Source: Acetobacteraceae bacterium
GTDB taxonomy: Bacteria; Pseudomonadota; Alphaproteobacteria; Acetobacterales; Acetobacteraceae
NCBI GenBank assembly: GCA_947478535.1
Contig: CANJXD010000093.1
Coordinates: forward strand, 1 to 14,190
Direction of reading: 5' to 3'
Length of the DNA: 14,190 nucleotides
The position numbers were made by a program, and so were the translations under genes. This document shows positions 7,037 to 14,190 of the stretch, one piece after another. The notes beneath the pieces were generated by a model, which did not search any database, was not told the origin of the DNA, and saw nothing but the letters and a program-made list of their open reading frames with translations. Numbering within the stretch: position 1 is the stretch's first letter; each line of letters starts with the position of its first letter.

Positions 7037-8560
7037 ATGCTCGTCCTCGATCATGATCGGGCTGGTGGATACTGGGGCGCGATCTACGCCTTCTCCGCCG
7101 TGCGTGGCCTGCGGGTAGTGATCGACGGCCCGGTGGGCTGCGAGAACCTGCCGGTGACGGCGGTGCTGCACTACACTGACGCGCTGCCGCCGCACGAACT
7201 CCCGATCGTCGTCACCGGCCTCGATGAGGACAGCCTCTCGAAGAACGGGACCGAGGATTCGATGCGGCGCGCCGCATCGACGCAGGACCCGGATCTGCCC
7301 GCCGTCGTCGTCACAGGCTCGATCGCCGAAATGATCGGCGGTGGCGTGACGCCACAGGGCAGCAACCTGCAGCGCTTCATCTGCCGCACGATCGACGAGG
7401 ACCAGTGGCAGGCCGCCGACCGCGCCATCATGTGGTTGTGGACCGAATTCGGCGCCCGCGGCCGCAAGATGCGCGCGCGCAACGCGAAGCTCGGCCCGAA
7501 GCCGCGCGTCAACATCATCGGGCCGATCTACGGCACCTTCAACATGCCCTCCGACCTGGCGGAAATCCGCCGGCTCGTCGAAGGCATGGGCTGCGAGATC
7601 AACCTGGTCTTCCCGCTCGGCAGCCATGTCGAGGATATCGCGAAGCTGCCCGATGCCGATGTGAACATCTGCATGTATCGCGAATTCGGACGCAAGCTGT
7701 GCGAGGAGCTGGAACGCCCCTGGCTGCGGGCGCCGATCGGGCTGTTCGCGACGACGAATTTCCTCCGCAAGCTGGGCGAGCTCACGGGGCTGGACCCTGA
7801 GCCCTTCATCGAGCGCGAGAAGCACACCACGATCAAGCCGATCTGGGATTTGTGGCGCAGCGTGACGCAGGATTTCTACGCCAGCGCGTCCTTTGCGGTG
7901 GTGGCGACGGATACCTACACCCGTGGCCTGACCCGTTTCCTCGGTGAGGAAATGGGCGTGCCCTGCGCCTTCTCCTTCGCCCGCGTGGCCGGTGAGAAGC
8001 CGGACAATGCCGCGGTGCGGGAGGCGATGAAGAAGAACCCGCCGCTGGTTCTCTTCGGCAGCTACAACGAACGCATGTATGCCGCGGAATTGCGGAGCCG
8101 CGCCATGTACATTCCGGCCAGTTTTCCGGGTGCGATCATCCGCCGCGCCACCGGCACGCCCTTCATGGGCTATGCGGGCGCGACCTACATCATCCAGGAA
8201 TACTGCAACGCGCTGTTCGACGCGCTGTTCCACATCCTGCCCCTCGGCACTGACCTCGACCGCGTGGAACCCACGCCGGTCCGCAAGTCCGAGCCCTGGG
8301 ACGACGATGCGGTGGAACTGCTCGACGCGCATGTGCAGGCTGAGCCCTTCCTGCTGCGCATCTCCGCCTCCCGGCGGCTGCGTGAGCAGGTGGAACGTAT
8401 GGCACGCGAGGCTGGGGAGCCGCGCATCATACGGGACCGCGTGCTGGCGACATTGGGGGAGGTGGTGGCCGAAGCGCCCGCCGAAGCCCCGTTGCCCAGC
8501 GCGATGAGACACACCGCGGTGGATTCCGCCGCGGCCACAACTGCGGAGGGCGTCGCTTGA
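7037..8560 (+). CDS. bchZ: BchZ, chlorophyllide a reductase catalytic subunit
   Basis: A 507-residue partner of BchY. The N-terminus [20 protein letters not shown] is the typical BchZ start. C35 in [10 protein letters not shown] is the expected single cluster ligand contributed by BchZ. Conserved blocks include [16 protein letters not shown] (about residues 94-109), [19 protein letters not shown] and [19 protein letters not shown]. The last ~40 residues are alanine-rich and probably variable. The start lies 1 bp after the bchY stop, with GGTGGGG ~10 nt upstream. Together with BchX it completes the ring-B reductase that distinguishes bacteriochlorophyll a from chlorophyll. Translation is likely coupled along bchCXYZ. 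Confidence 0.95.
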   Translation: MLVLDHDRAGGYWGAIYAFSAVRGLRVVIDGPVGCENLPVTAVLHYTDALPPHELPIVVTGLDEDSLSKNGTEDSMRRAASTQDPDLPAVVVTGSIAEMIGGGVTPQGSNLQRFICRTIDEDQWQAADRAIMWLWTEFGARGRKMRARNAKLGPKPRVNIIGPIYGTFNMPSDLAEIRRLVEGMGCEINLVFPLGSHVEDIAKLPDADVNICMYREFGRKLCEELERPWLRAPIGLFATTNFLRKLGELTGLDPEPFIEREKHTTIKPIWDLWRSVTQDFYASASFAVVATDTYTRGLTRFLGEEMGVPCAFSFARVAGEKPDNAAVREAMKKNPPLVLFGSYNERMYAAELRSRAMYIPASFPGAIIRRATGTPFMGYAGATYIIQEYCNALFDALFHILPLGTDLDRVEPTPVRKSEPWDDDAVELLDAHVQAEPFLLRISASRRLREQVERMAREAGEPRIIRDRVLATLGEVVAEAPAEAPLPSAMRHTAVDSAAATTAEGVA

Positions 8561-8643
8561 CGATGCCCCTGCGTCCTTCCGATCCCGGTCTCCCCGAACC
8601 TTGCGGCACACACTGCCGAAGGTAACGGGATCCGGGTCGGCCA

Positions 8644-8706
8644 TGGCGGTTTCCCGCCACGCCGTACCCTGCCGCGCGGGCTGTGCGCGGTAACGGCCGA
8701 AAGGCC
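8644..8706 (+). other. Hairpin-rich leader upstream of pufB
   Basis: Three consecutive potential RNA hairpins occupy the 163-bp gap between bchZ and pufB: TGGCGG/CCGCCA with a TTTC loop (8644-8659); CCGCGC/GCGCGG with a 7-nt loop (8672-8690); and GGCC-GAAA-GGCC, a GNRA tetraloop, at 8695-8706, ending 4 nt before the pufB ribosome binding site. No T-run follows any of them, so they look more like mRNA processing or protection elements than terminators. No pufQ and no convincing promoter were found in 8561-8723; the only ATG-started ORF there is ~20 codons. Confidence 0.45.
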
Positions 8707-8710
8707 AGTT

Positions 8711-8714
8711 GGAG
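8711..8714 (+). promoter_or_regulatory. Ribosome binding site of pufB
   Basis: GGAG lies 9 nt before ATG 8724. It overlaps the in-frame TTG at 8709 and so rules that start out. Confidence 0.6.
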
Positions 8715-8723
8715 ATCAATGTG

Positions 8724-8903
8724 ATGGCCGAAGGTTCAAGGACCGGCCTGACCGAAGGCGAAGCGCGCGAGATTCACCAGCTCATGATTCAGGGCTGGGC
8801 ATTCTCCGTCTTCGCGTCGATGGGGGCGCATGTGCTGACGTGGCTGTGGCGGCCGTTGGTGTACGGCAATTCCGTGGTCCCGCCGGACTGGCGCTTCTTC
8901 TGA
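8724..8903 (+). CDS. pufB: PufB, LH1 light-harvesting beta subunit
   Basis: A 59-residue single-span antenna polypeptide. The acidic N-terminal LTEGEAREIHQLMIQG (residues 9-24) and the transmembrane GWAFSVFASMGAHVLTWLWR hold the LH1 beta signature. The His in GAH is the axial ligand of a bacteriochlorophyll. After it the order is H-VLTWLWRP-L. The residue nine after the ligand is Leu, where LH1 beta usually has a Trp that binds the 3-acetyl group. The tail (LVYGNSVVPPDWRFF) is longer than the usual RPWF-type end. It is the first gene of pufBALMC, and pufA follows after 66 bp. Confidence 0.95.
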   Translation: MAEGSRTGLTEGEAREIHQLMIQGWAFSVFASMGAHVLTWLWRPLVYGNSVVPPDWRFF

Positions 8904-8969
8904 GGCAATACCGGGCCATGCGGTGTCCGCCGTTGGTCCGGGCCCGAAGACAGATAGGAGAGAAAATCC

Positions 8970-9149
8970 GTGCATAAGATCTGGATGGTCATCGACCCTC
9001 GCCGGTCGCTGTTCCTTGCGATGGTCGCGGTGCTCGCAGTCGCGGCGCTGATTCACATCGTCGTGCTGAGCTCGCCCCGCTACTGCGATCACTTTGGCTG
9101 GTGCGCGACGGCCCCGACCTTCACCCCGGGCCAGCCCGTGGGTCGATAG
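8970..9149 (+). CDS. pufA: PufA, LH1 light-harvesting alpha subunit
   Basis: A 59-residue LH1 alpha polypeptide, GTG start, with AGGAG at 8956-8960, 9 nt upstream. MHKIWMVIDPRRSLF is the conserved alpha N-terminus. The membrane span runs about residues 13-34, and the bacteriochlorophyll ligand is H29 (AALIHIVVLSS). After the ligand the sequence is SSPRYCDHFGWC. The position 11 residues past the His, normally Trp, is Asp, and the first Trp is at +15. Two cysteines (39 and 45) and a His flank this unusual stretch. It pairs with PufB in the LH1 ring. It is too short for many gene finders but unambiguous. Confidence 0.95.
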   Translation: MHKIWMVIDPRRSLFLAMVAVLAVAALIHIVVLSSPRYCDHFGWCATAPTFTPGQPVGR

Positions 9150-9173
9150 GCGGGTCACGCCGGTGTCGCTCCG

Positions 9174-9216
9174 CGGCAGCGGGCGAAACAAGCACAGCGG
9201 GTTTCGCCCGCTGTCG
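9174..9216 (+). other. pufA-pufL intercistronic stem-loop
   Basis: An RNA hairpin with a 13-bp perfect core, CAGCGGGCGAAAC (9177-9189) against GTTTCGCCCGCTG (9201-9213). One G-U and two G-C pairs extend it to 16 bp, and the loop is 11 nt. It sits 24 bp after pufA and 53 bp before pufL. In Rhodobacter the equivalent pufA-pufL hairpin blocks 3' exonucleases and stabilises the pufBA message, giving LH1 excess over reaction centre. The same role is inferred here. There is no T-run, so simple termination is less likely, though partial termination is possible. Confidence 0.85.
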
Positions 9217-9269
9217 AGGACGGCACGGCACGGCGGGCACTTGTCCCGTCCTGATGGGAGCGTCATGCG

Positions 9270-10094
9270 ATGGCGATACTGACATTCGAGCGGAAATATC
9301 GCGTCCGCGGGGGCACCCTGGTGGGCGGCGACCTGTTCGACTTCTGGATAGGGCCGTTCTGGGTCGGCTTCTTCGGGGTTACCACGGCCTTCTTCACCTT
9401 CGTCGGTGTCGGCCTGATCCTGATGGGCGCGTCCATCCAGGGCACCTTCAACCCCTGGCTCATCAACATCCCGCCGCCGGACCTGGCCTATGGCCTGCGT
9501 TTAGCGCCGATCCGGGAAGGTGGGCTGTGGCAATGGATCACGCTCTGCGCGCTTGGCGCCTTCGTCTCATGGGCCCTGCGCCAGGTGGAGATCTCCCGCA
9601 AGCTCGGCATGGGCTACCATATCCCCATCGCCTACAGCGTCGCGGTGTTCGCGTATTTCACGCTGGTCATCATCAGGCCGATCCTGATGGGGGCGTGGGG
9701 GCATGGGTTCCCCTACGGCATCTGGTCGCACCTCGATTGGGTGTCGAACGTCGGCTACCAGCACCTGCACTTCCACTACAATCCCGCACACATGATCGCC
9801 GTCAGCTTCTTCTTCACGACAGTGCTGGCGCTGTCGATGCATGGCGGGCTCGTGCTGTCGGCGCTCAACCCGCCGAATGGCGAACCGGTGAAGACCGCGG
9901 AACATGAGAACACCTTCTTCCGTGACCTGATCGGCTACTCCATCGGCACGCTCGGCATCCATCGCCTCGGCCTGTTCCTGGCCTTGTCGGCAGCGTTCTG
10001 GAGCGCGGTCTGCATCGTCATCAGCGGTCCCTTCTGGACGCGCGGCTGGCCTGAGTGGTGGAGCTGGTGGCTCAACATGCCGATCTGGCGCTGA
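9270..10094 (+). CDS. pufL: PufL, photosynthetic reaction centre L subunit
   Basis: A 274-residue five-helix membrane protein that binds the special pair, accessory pigments, non-haem iron and quinone B. Using Rhodobacter numbering (index minus 1), the key ligands are present: L153 His (SHLDW), L173 His (NPAH), L190 His (SMHGG), L230 His (GIHRLG). L168 is His, as in Mg-bacteriochlorophyll centres and not the Glu of Acidiphilium. L212 is Glu but L213 is Asn (EHENTFF). L104 is Gln (ALRQVE) where Glu is usual, and L164 is His (GYQHLHFHY) where Tyr is usual. GGGAG at 9256-9260 lies 9 nt before ATG. pufM starts 11 bp after its stop. Confidence 0.97.
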   Translation: MAILTFERKYRVRGGTLVGGDLFDFWIGPFWVGFFGVTTAFFTFVGVGLILMGASIQGTFNPWLINIPPPDLAYGLRLAPIREGGLWQWITLCALGAFVSWALRQVEISRKLGMGYHIPIAYSVAVFAYFTLVIIRPILMGAWGHGFPYGIWSHLDWVSNVGYQHLHFHYNPAHMIAVSFFFTTVLALSMHGGLVLSALNPPNGEPVKTAEHENTFFRDLIGYSIGTLGIHRLGLFLALSAAFWSAVCIVISGPFWTRGWPEWWSWWLNMPIWR

Positions 10095-10105
10095 GGGAGG
10101 GAACG

Positions 10106-11092
10106 ATGTTTAAGCCCGAATACCAGAACATCTTCACCCGCGTGCAGGTCCGTGGCCCGACACCCTATCCGGGTGTCCCGCTGCCGGCCGGCGACGTACC
10201 CCGCGAAGGCACGCCCACCGAAGTCTCGCTGTTCGGCAAGATCGGTGACGCGCAGGTGGGGCCGATCTACCTCGGCACCCTCGGCATCCTCTCGATCTTC
10301 TTCGGCTTCATTGCCTTCGAGATCATCGGCCTGAACATGCTGGCGTCGGTGGGCTGGGATGTCCGCCAGTTCGTCAAGCAGCTGTTCTGGCTCGCGCTCG
10401 AACCACCGCCGGCGCATTACGGCCTGCGCATGCCGCCGCTGCGCGAAGGCGGTTGGTGGCTGGTCGCCGGCTTCTTCCTCACGATGTCGATCATGCTCTG
10501 GTGGCTGCGCACCTATCGCCGCGCACGCCAGCTTGGCATGGGCACGCATGTCGCCTGGGCCTTCGCGGCCGCGATCTGGCTCTACCTGGTGCTGGGCTTC
10601 ATCCGCCCGATCTTGATGGGGTCCTGGAGCGAGGCGGTGCCCTTCGGCATCTTCCCGCACCTCGATTGGACGGCGGCTTTCTCGATCCGGTACGGGAACC
10701 TGTTCTACAACCCGTTCCACGCACTCTCGATCGTCTTCCTCTACGGCTCGACCCTGCTCTTCGCCATGCACGGCGCGACGATCCTCGCCCTCGGCCGCTA
10801 CGGCGGTGAGCGTGAGATCGAGTTGGTGCTCGACCGTGGCACGGCCGCCGAGCGCGGCGCGCTGTTCTGGCGCTGGTGCATGGGCTTCAACGCCAGCTTC
10901 GAGAGCATCCATCGCTGGGCCTGGTGGTTCGCCGTTCTCTGCCCGCTGACCGGCGGCATCGGCATCCTCCTCACCGGCACCGTCGTCGACAATTGGTACC
11001 TCTGGGCGGTGGATCGGCATTTCGCGCCGTCCTACCCCGCGCTCTGGGCCCCGGTTGCCGATCCCGCCGCCCTGCAAGGAGCCGCCCGATGA
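10106..11092 (+). CDS. pufM: PufM, photosynthetic reaction centre M subunit
   Basis: A 328-residue partner of PufL. It begins [18 protein letters not shown], the usual M-subunit start, and GAGGGAGGGAA lies just upstream of ATG 10106. Special-pair and accessory ligands are at 205 (NPFH) and 185 (PHLDW). Iron ligands are at 222 (AMHG), 237 (GEREIE) and 269 (SIHRW). Tyr M210 (index 213) and Trp M252 (index 255) are kept. Residue 48 is Asp (GDAQVGPIY), equivalent to M44, which is Asn in R. sphaeroides. The C-terminus is ~20 residues longer than R. sphaeroides M, as in species with a PufC cytochrome. The stop overlaps the pufC start by ATGA. Confidence 0.97.
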   Translation: MFKPEYQNIFTRVQVRGPTPYPGVPLPAGDVPREGTPTEVSLFGKIGDAQVGPIYLGTLGILSIFFGFIAFEIIGLNMLASVGWDVRQFVKQLFWLALEPPPAHYGLRMPPLREGGWWLVAGFFLTMSIMLWWLRTYRRARQLGMGTHVAWAFAAAIWLYLVLGFIRPILMGSWSEAVPFGIFPHLDWTAAFSIRYGNLFYNPFHALSIVFLYGSTLLFAMHGATILALGRYGGEREIELVLDRGTAAERGALFWRWCMGFNASFESIHRWAWWFAVLCPLTGGIGILLTGTVVDNWYLWAVDRHFAPSYPALWAPVADPAALQGAAR

Positions 11093-12162
11093 GGTTCTCC
11101 ACCCAAGTCCTGCTCGGCCTCGCCGCGCTGTTCTGCACGGTGGTGATCGTGCTGACCTTCGAGCGTCCGCCTGCGCAGACCACGCAGATCGGCTTCCGTG
11201 GCGTCGGCATGCATGACCTGAACAACCCCCGCACCCTGGCGGTGCGGGTTGCCGCGAACCAGCTTCCGGAAGTGCCGGAAGCCGCCGATACCGACGGCCC
11301 GAAGGCCAGCGAGACCTTCGAGAACGTCCAGGTGCTCGGCGAGCTGAGCGTGGGCCAGTTCGGCCGCCTGATGCAGGCGATGACCGAATGGATCGCGCCC
11401 GGCCAGGGCTGCACCTATTGCCACAACCCCGAGAACATGGCCTCCGACGAAGTCTACACGAAGGTCGTCTCCCGGCGGATGCTGCAGATGGTGCGGCGGA
11501 TCAACACCGACTGGACAAGCCACGTCGCCCAGACCGGTGTCACCTGCTACACCTGCCATCGCGGTCGCCCCGTGCCGGAACAGGTGTGGTCCACCATCAC
11601 CGAGAACCGCCCGGGCCTGCAGGCCAGCCGCGGCCAGAACCACCCTGCGCCGGTGGCCAATGACAGCTCCCTCCCCGCGGAGCCCTTCACCCGCTACCTC
11701 CTCGGGCAGGACGAGATCCGCGTGATCAGCGGCACCTCGCTTCCTGGCCGCAATCCCGCCGGCATCATGCAGGCGGAATGGACCTACTCGCTCATGATGT
11801 CGATGAGCGAAGGGCTCGGCGTGAACTGTACGCATTGCCACAACAGCCGTTCGTTCGCGGATTGGGCGACCAGCCCGCCGGCACGGCTCACGGCCTGGCA
11901 CGGCATCCGCATGGTGCGGGACCTGAACACGGCCTTCATCACGCCGCTGACCCCGCTCTGGGTGGCCAATCCGGGTGGCCCCCCGGATGCCCCGCACATG
12001 GCGCGCCTCGGCCCGCAGGGTGATGCGCTGAAGGTCAATTGCGCGACCTGCCACCAGGGGGCCAACAGGCCCTTCTACGGGGCGCCAATGCTGAACGGGT
12101 ATCCGGAACTGCGCCTGATCAGCGCGGGGCCTGCCCGGGCGGCGGAAGCCACCCCGCAGTGA
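11089..12162 (+). CDS. pufC: PufC, tetraheme cytochrome c subunit of the reaction centre
   Basis: A 357-residue periplasmic cytochrome that re-reduces the special pair. Four c-type haem motifs are present at 108-112 (CTYCH), 153-157 (CYTCH), 247-251 (CTHCH) and 318-322 (CATCH). The usual helix with a Met ligand precedes each pair. Residues 5-23 form a hydrophobic N-terminal segment. C16 (ALFC) does not fit a good lipobox, so the protein is more likely membrane-anchored by an uncleaved helix than lipidated; this is inference. AAGGA at 11076-11080 and an ATGA overlap with pufM suggest coupled translation. Confidence 0.97.
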   Translation: MRFSTQVLLGLAALFCTVVIVLTFERPPAQTTQIGFRGVGMHDLNNPRTLAVRVAANQLPEVPEAADTDGPKASETFENVQVLGELSVGQFGRLMQAMTEWIAPGQGCTYCHNPENMASDEVYTKVVSRRMLQMVRRINTDWTSHVAQTGVTCYTCHRGRPVPEQVWSTITENRPGLQASRGQNHPAPVANDSSLPAEPFTRYLLGQDEIRVISGTSLPGRNPAGIMQAEWTYSLMMSMSEGLGVNCTHCHNSRSFADWATSPPARLTAWHGIRMVRDLNTAFITPLTPLWVANPGGPPDAPHMARLGPQGDALKVNCATCHQGANRPFYGAPMLNGYPELRLISAGPARAAEATPQ

Positions 12163-12175
12163 TCGGGGTGGGCAT

Positions 12176-12197
12176 CCCCGGGGCCAGTGCCCCGGGG
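12176..12197 (+). terminator. GC-rich hairpin after pufC
   Basis: CCCCGGGGC and GCCCCGGGG form a 9-bp perfect stem with a CAGT loop, 13 bp after the pufC stop. There is no clear T-run, so it may end or protect the puf mRNA rather than act as a textbook terminator. Confidence 0.55.
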
Positions 12198-12222
12198 CGC
12201 GCCCTTCCCGCCACGCGACCGG

Positions 12223-12256
12223 CGCGGCCGGCTGCCCCCAGGGGTGGCCGGCCGCG
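12223..12256 (+). terminator. Second GC-rich hairpin between pufC and the yqaA-like gene
   Basis: CGCGGCCGGC (12223-12232) pairs perfectly with GCCGGCCGCG (12247-12256) around a 14-nt loop that can itself pair CCCC with GGGG. It is followed by TCGCATTTC, only weakly T-rich. In tandem with the hairpin at 12176 it probably marks the end of the puf transcript. The remaining intergenic sequence up to 12314 shows no operator or other gene. Confidence 0.5.
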
Positions 12257-12314
12257 TCGCATTTCAGGCCAGGGACCATTGGTGGAGGCCGCGGGATGAG
12301 GCATAGCGCGCCGC

Positions 12315-12752
12315 ATGGGTGGCATCGCCGAAATCCTCGGGCTGTTCCTGGCCGCGCTGGGCGCCGCCAGCCTGCTGCCGATGCAGTCGGAACCCGTGCT
12401 CGTCGCCCTGTTGCTGCTCGGCGAGACGCCGGCCTGGCTGCTGGTATTGGTGGCGAGCCTCGGCAACACGCTCGGCGCGGTCATCAATTGGGCGCTGGGC
12501 TGGCAGGTGGAACGCTTCCGCCATCGCCGTTGGTTCCCGGTGCCGGAAGCGGTGCTCGAACGCGCGACGGGGTGGTATCGCCGCTGGGGCCGCTGGTCCC
12601 TGCTGCTGAGCTGGGCGCCCATCATCGGCGATCCTCTGACGGTCGTGGCCGGCGTGCTGCGGGAGCCGATCGCGAGCTTCGTCATCCTCGTCGCCATCGC
12701 CAAGACGGCACGCTACGTCATCCTCGCCTTGGCGACCTTCGGCATTGCATGA
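12315..12752 (+). CDS. YqaA/DedA-type (VTT-domain) small membrane protein
   Basis: A 145-residue, strongly hydrophobic protein. GNTLGAVINWALG (residues ~52-64) and SWAPIIGDPLTVVAGVLRE (~99-117) are the two conserved blocks of the YqaA branch of the SNARE-associated/VTT family. These are small membrane proteins related to DedA flippases, of poorly known function. Four or so membrane segments are visible. The ATG 12315 start has only a weak ribosome binding site, and the frame could not be extended convincingly. crtI starts 31 bp after its stop, so the two may be co-transcribed. It has no known role in photosynthesis. Confidence 0.82.
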   Translation: MGGIAEILGLFLAALGAASLLPMQSEPVLVALLLLGETPAWLLVLVASLGNTLGAVINWALGWQVERFRHRRWFPVPEAVLERATGWYRRWGRWSLLLSWAPIIGDPLTVVAGVLREPIASFVILVAIAKTARYVILALATFGIA

Positions 12753-12783
12753 CCGCGCCGCGATGCGCGTTGCAGGGAAACCC

Positions 12784-14190
12784 ATGATGGACGGCATCGA
12801 CTTCCACGCCATCCCGGATACGAACGCCGGGGCGCGCCCGCATGCCGTCGTCATCGGTGCCGGCTTCGGCGGGCTCGCCGCCGCCATCCGCCTCGGTGCG
12901 CGGGGCTGGCGCGTGACGGTGCTGGACAAGCTCGATGCGCCGGGTGGCCGCGCCTATGTGCATCGGCAGGATGGCTTCACCTTCGATGCCGGTCCCACCA
13001 TCATCACCGCCCCCTACCTGCTCGAGGAATTGTGGACGCTGTGCGGGCGCCGCATGGCGGATGATCTTGATCTGCGGGCGATGAACCCGTTCTACCAGAT
13101 CCGCTTCGATGACGGCACGACGATGAATTGCAGCGCCGACCTCGACGCGACGCGCGCCGAGATCCGTCGCATCGCGCCGGAGGATGTGGCGGGGTTCGAG
13201 CGTTTCATTCGCGACAGCGAAAGCATCTACCACGTTGCGTTCGAGAAGCTGGCGGACCAGCCCTTCCACAAACTGTCCGCGCTGCTGGCCGCGGTGCCGG
13301 ACATGCTGCGCCTCGGCGGCTATCGCACCGTCTTCGGCAAGGTCGGCGACTATTTCAGCAATGACAAGCTGCGCGTCGCCTTCAGCTTCCATCCGCTGCT
13401 GATCGGCGGCAATCCGATGACGACCACCGCCTATTACTGCCTGATCGCGCATCTCGAACGGCTGCACGGCGTGCACTATGCCATGGGTGGCATGGGCGCG
13501 GTGGTGCAAGGGCTGGTCGGCCTGATCCAGGGCCAGGGCGGCACGCTGCGCTGCGGGGTGGAGGTGGAGCGCATCCTTGTCACGGAAGGCCGTGCCGCCG
13601 GTGTGCGCCTGGCCGATGGGCAGGAGATCGCGTCCGAGATCGTCATCTCCAACGCCGATGTCGGCTGGACCTATTCGAAACTGCTCGCCCATCATCCCCG
13701 CCGACGCTGGACGGATGCAAAGGTGAAGCGCACGCGGTATTCGATGAGCCTCTTCGTCTGGTATTTCGGCACCGATCGCCGGTACGAAGACGTCTATCAC
13801 CACACGATGGTGCTCGGCCCGCGCTACGAGGAATTGCTCGGCGACATCTTCAAGCGGAAGAAGCTGGCCCGCGATTTCTCGCTGTATCTGCATCGGCCGA
13901 CCGCCACCGATCCATCCCTGGCACCGGCGGGATGCGACAGTTTCTACGTCCTTTCCCCCGTGCCGCATCTCGGCAGCGGGACGGATTGGGCGACGCAGGC
14001 CGAACCCTATCGCGCCGCCATCCAGAAGCGGCTCGAGGAGACGGTGCTGCCCGATCTCGGCCGGCATGTCGTCACCTCCCGCATCCTGACGCCACAGGAT
14101 TTCCGCGATCGGCTGCTATCCGTGAATGGTGCGGCCTTCTCGCTGGAACCGCAGCTGTTCCAATCCGCCTGGTTCCGCCCGCACAATGTC
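12784..14190 (+). CDS. crtI: CrtI, phytoene desaturase (partial, runs off the right edge)
   Basis: An open frame of 469 codons with no stop inside the window. It encodes the FAD-dependent desaturase that adds double bonds to phytoene on the way to neurosporene or lycopene. The dinucleotide-binding motif VIGAGFGGLAAAIRL is at 23-37, followed by DKLDAPGGRA (48-57) and FDAGPTIIT. Late in the protein FQSAWFRPHN introduces the conserved C-terminal FAD segment, most of which lies beyond 14190; about 40-50 residues are missing. AGGGAA at 12774-12779 precedes ATG 12784; the next ATG codon (12787) is an equal choice. Lycopene-type four-step desaturation would fit the spirilloxanthin series implied by CrtF. 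crtB commonly follows. Confidence 0.94.
   Translation, partial: MMDGIDFHAIPDTNAGARPHAVVIGAGFGGLAAAIRLGARGWRVTVLDKLDAPGGRAYVHRQDGFTFDAGPTIITAPYLLEELWTLCGRRMADDLDLRAMNPFYQIRFDDGTTMNCSADLDATRAEIRRIAPEDVAGFERFIRDSESIYHVAFEKLADQPFHKLSALLAAVPDMLRLGGYRTVFGKVGDYFSNDKLRVAFSFHPLLIGGNPMTTTAYYCLIAHLERLHGVHYAMGGMGAVVQGLVGLIQGQGGTLRCGVEVERILVTEGRAAGVRLADGQEIASEIVISNADVGWTYSKLLAHHPRRRWTDAKVKRTRYSMSLFVWYFGTDRRYEDVYHHTMVLGPRYEELLGDIFKRKKLARDFSLYLHRPTATDPSLAPAGCDSFYVLSPVPHLGSGTDWATQAEPYRAAIQKRLEETVLPDLGRHVVTSRILTPQDFRDRLLSVNGAAFSLEPQLFQSAWFRPHNV

Noticed and set aside
8563..8625. A possible small gene (20 codons) in the place of pufQ
   Set aside because: It begins 2 bp after bchZ, lacks a ribosome binding site of its own and does not resemble PufQ.
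8709..8723. Earlier pufB start at TTG 8709 or GTG 8721
   Set aside because: TTG 8709 overlaps the ribosome binding site GGAG; ATG 8724 gives the standard MAEG-type LH1 beta start, though GTG 8721 cannot be excluded.
9935..11077. Minus-strand open frame opposite pufL-pufM
   Set aside because: Shadow of pufLM; very Glu/Arg/Gln-rich with no recognisable domain.
1..14190. CRISPR arrays, tRNA/rRNA genes, phage or defence genes
   Set aside because: No direct-repeat arrays, cloverleaf sequences or such proteins were seen; the whole window is accounted for by photosynthesis genes, one YqaA-like gene and the IS end.

Overview
The window is part of a photosynthesis gene cluster from a high-GC purple (anoxygenic phototrophic) alphaproteobacterium. 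A full-length tetraheme PufC, a spirilloxanthin-type carotenoid gene set and the reaction-centre residues seen here fit an aerobic phototroph of the Acetobacteraceae type (Roseomonas, Paracraurococcus, Roseococcus relatives). That assignment is inference from protein character. All recognised genes are on the + strand.

Layout. Positions 1-147 hold the right end of what looks like an IS66-family insertion sequence. It abuts the last ~155 codons of bchE (148-613), so bchE is cut off. Then follow bchJ, a non-coding region with a PpsR/CrtJ operator (1274-1301), and crtE-crtF. A regulatory region with two operators 8 bp apart over a -35 box (3481-3524) precedes bchC-bchX-bchY-bchZ. Next come a ~160-bp hairpin-rich leader without pufQ, then pufB-pufA, a strong intercistronic stem-loop, and pufL-pufM-pufC. 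Two GC-rich hairpins separate pufC from a small YqaA/DedA-type membrane protein gene and crtI, which runs off the right edge.

Function. BchXYZ (chlorophyllide a reductase) and BchC carry out late steps of bacteriochlorophyll a synthesis. CrtE supplies geranylgeranyl diphosphate, CrtI desaturates phytoene and CrtF methylates hydroxylated carotenoids. PufBA form the LH1 ring, PufLM the reaction-centre core, and PufC re-reduces the special pair. The layout is the classic crtEF-bchCXYZ-puf superoperon, with predicted PpsR control at the crtE and bchC promoters.

I did not find a wholly new system. The points most worth a second look are: the IS-truncated bchE (loss of the oxygen-independent cyclase); LH1 subunits lacking both Trp residues that normally bind the bacteriochlorophyll 3-acetyl groups (predicting blue-shifted LH1); reaction-centre substitutions (L213 Asn with M44 Asp, L104 Gln, L164 His); and the RNA structures around puf.
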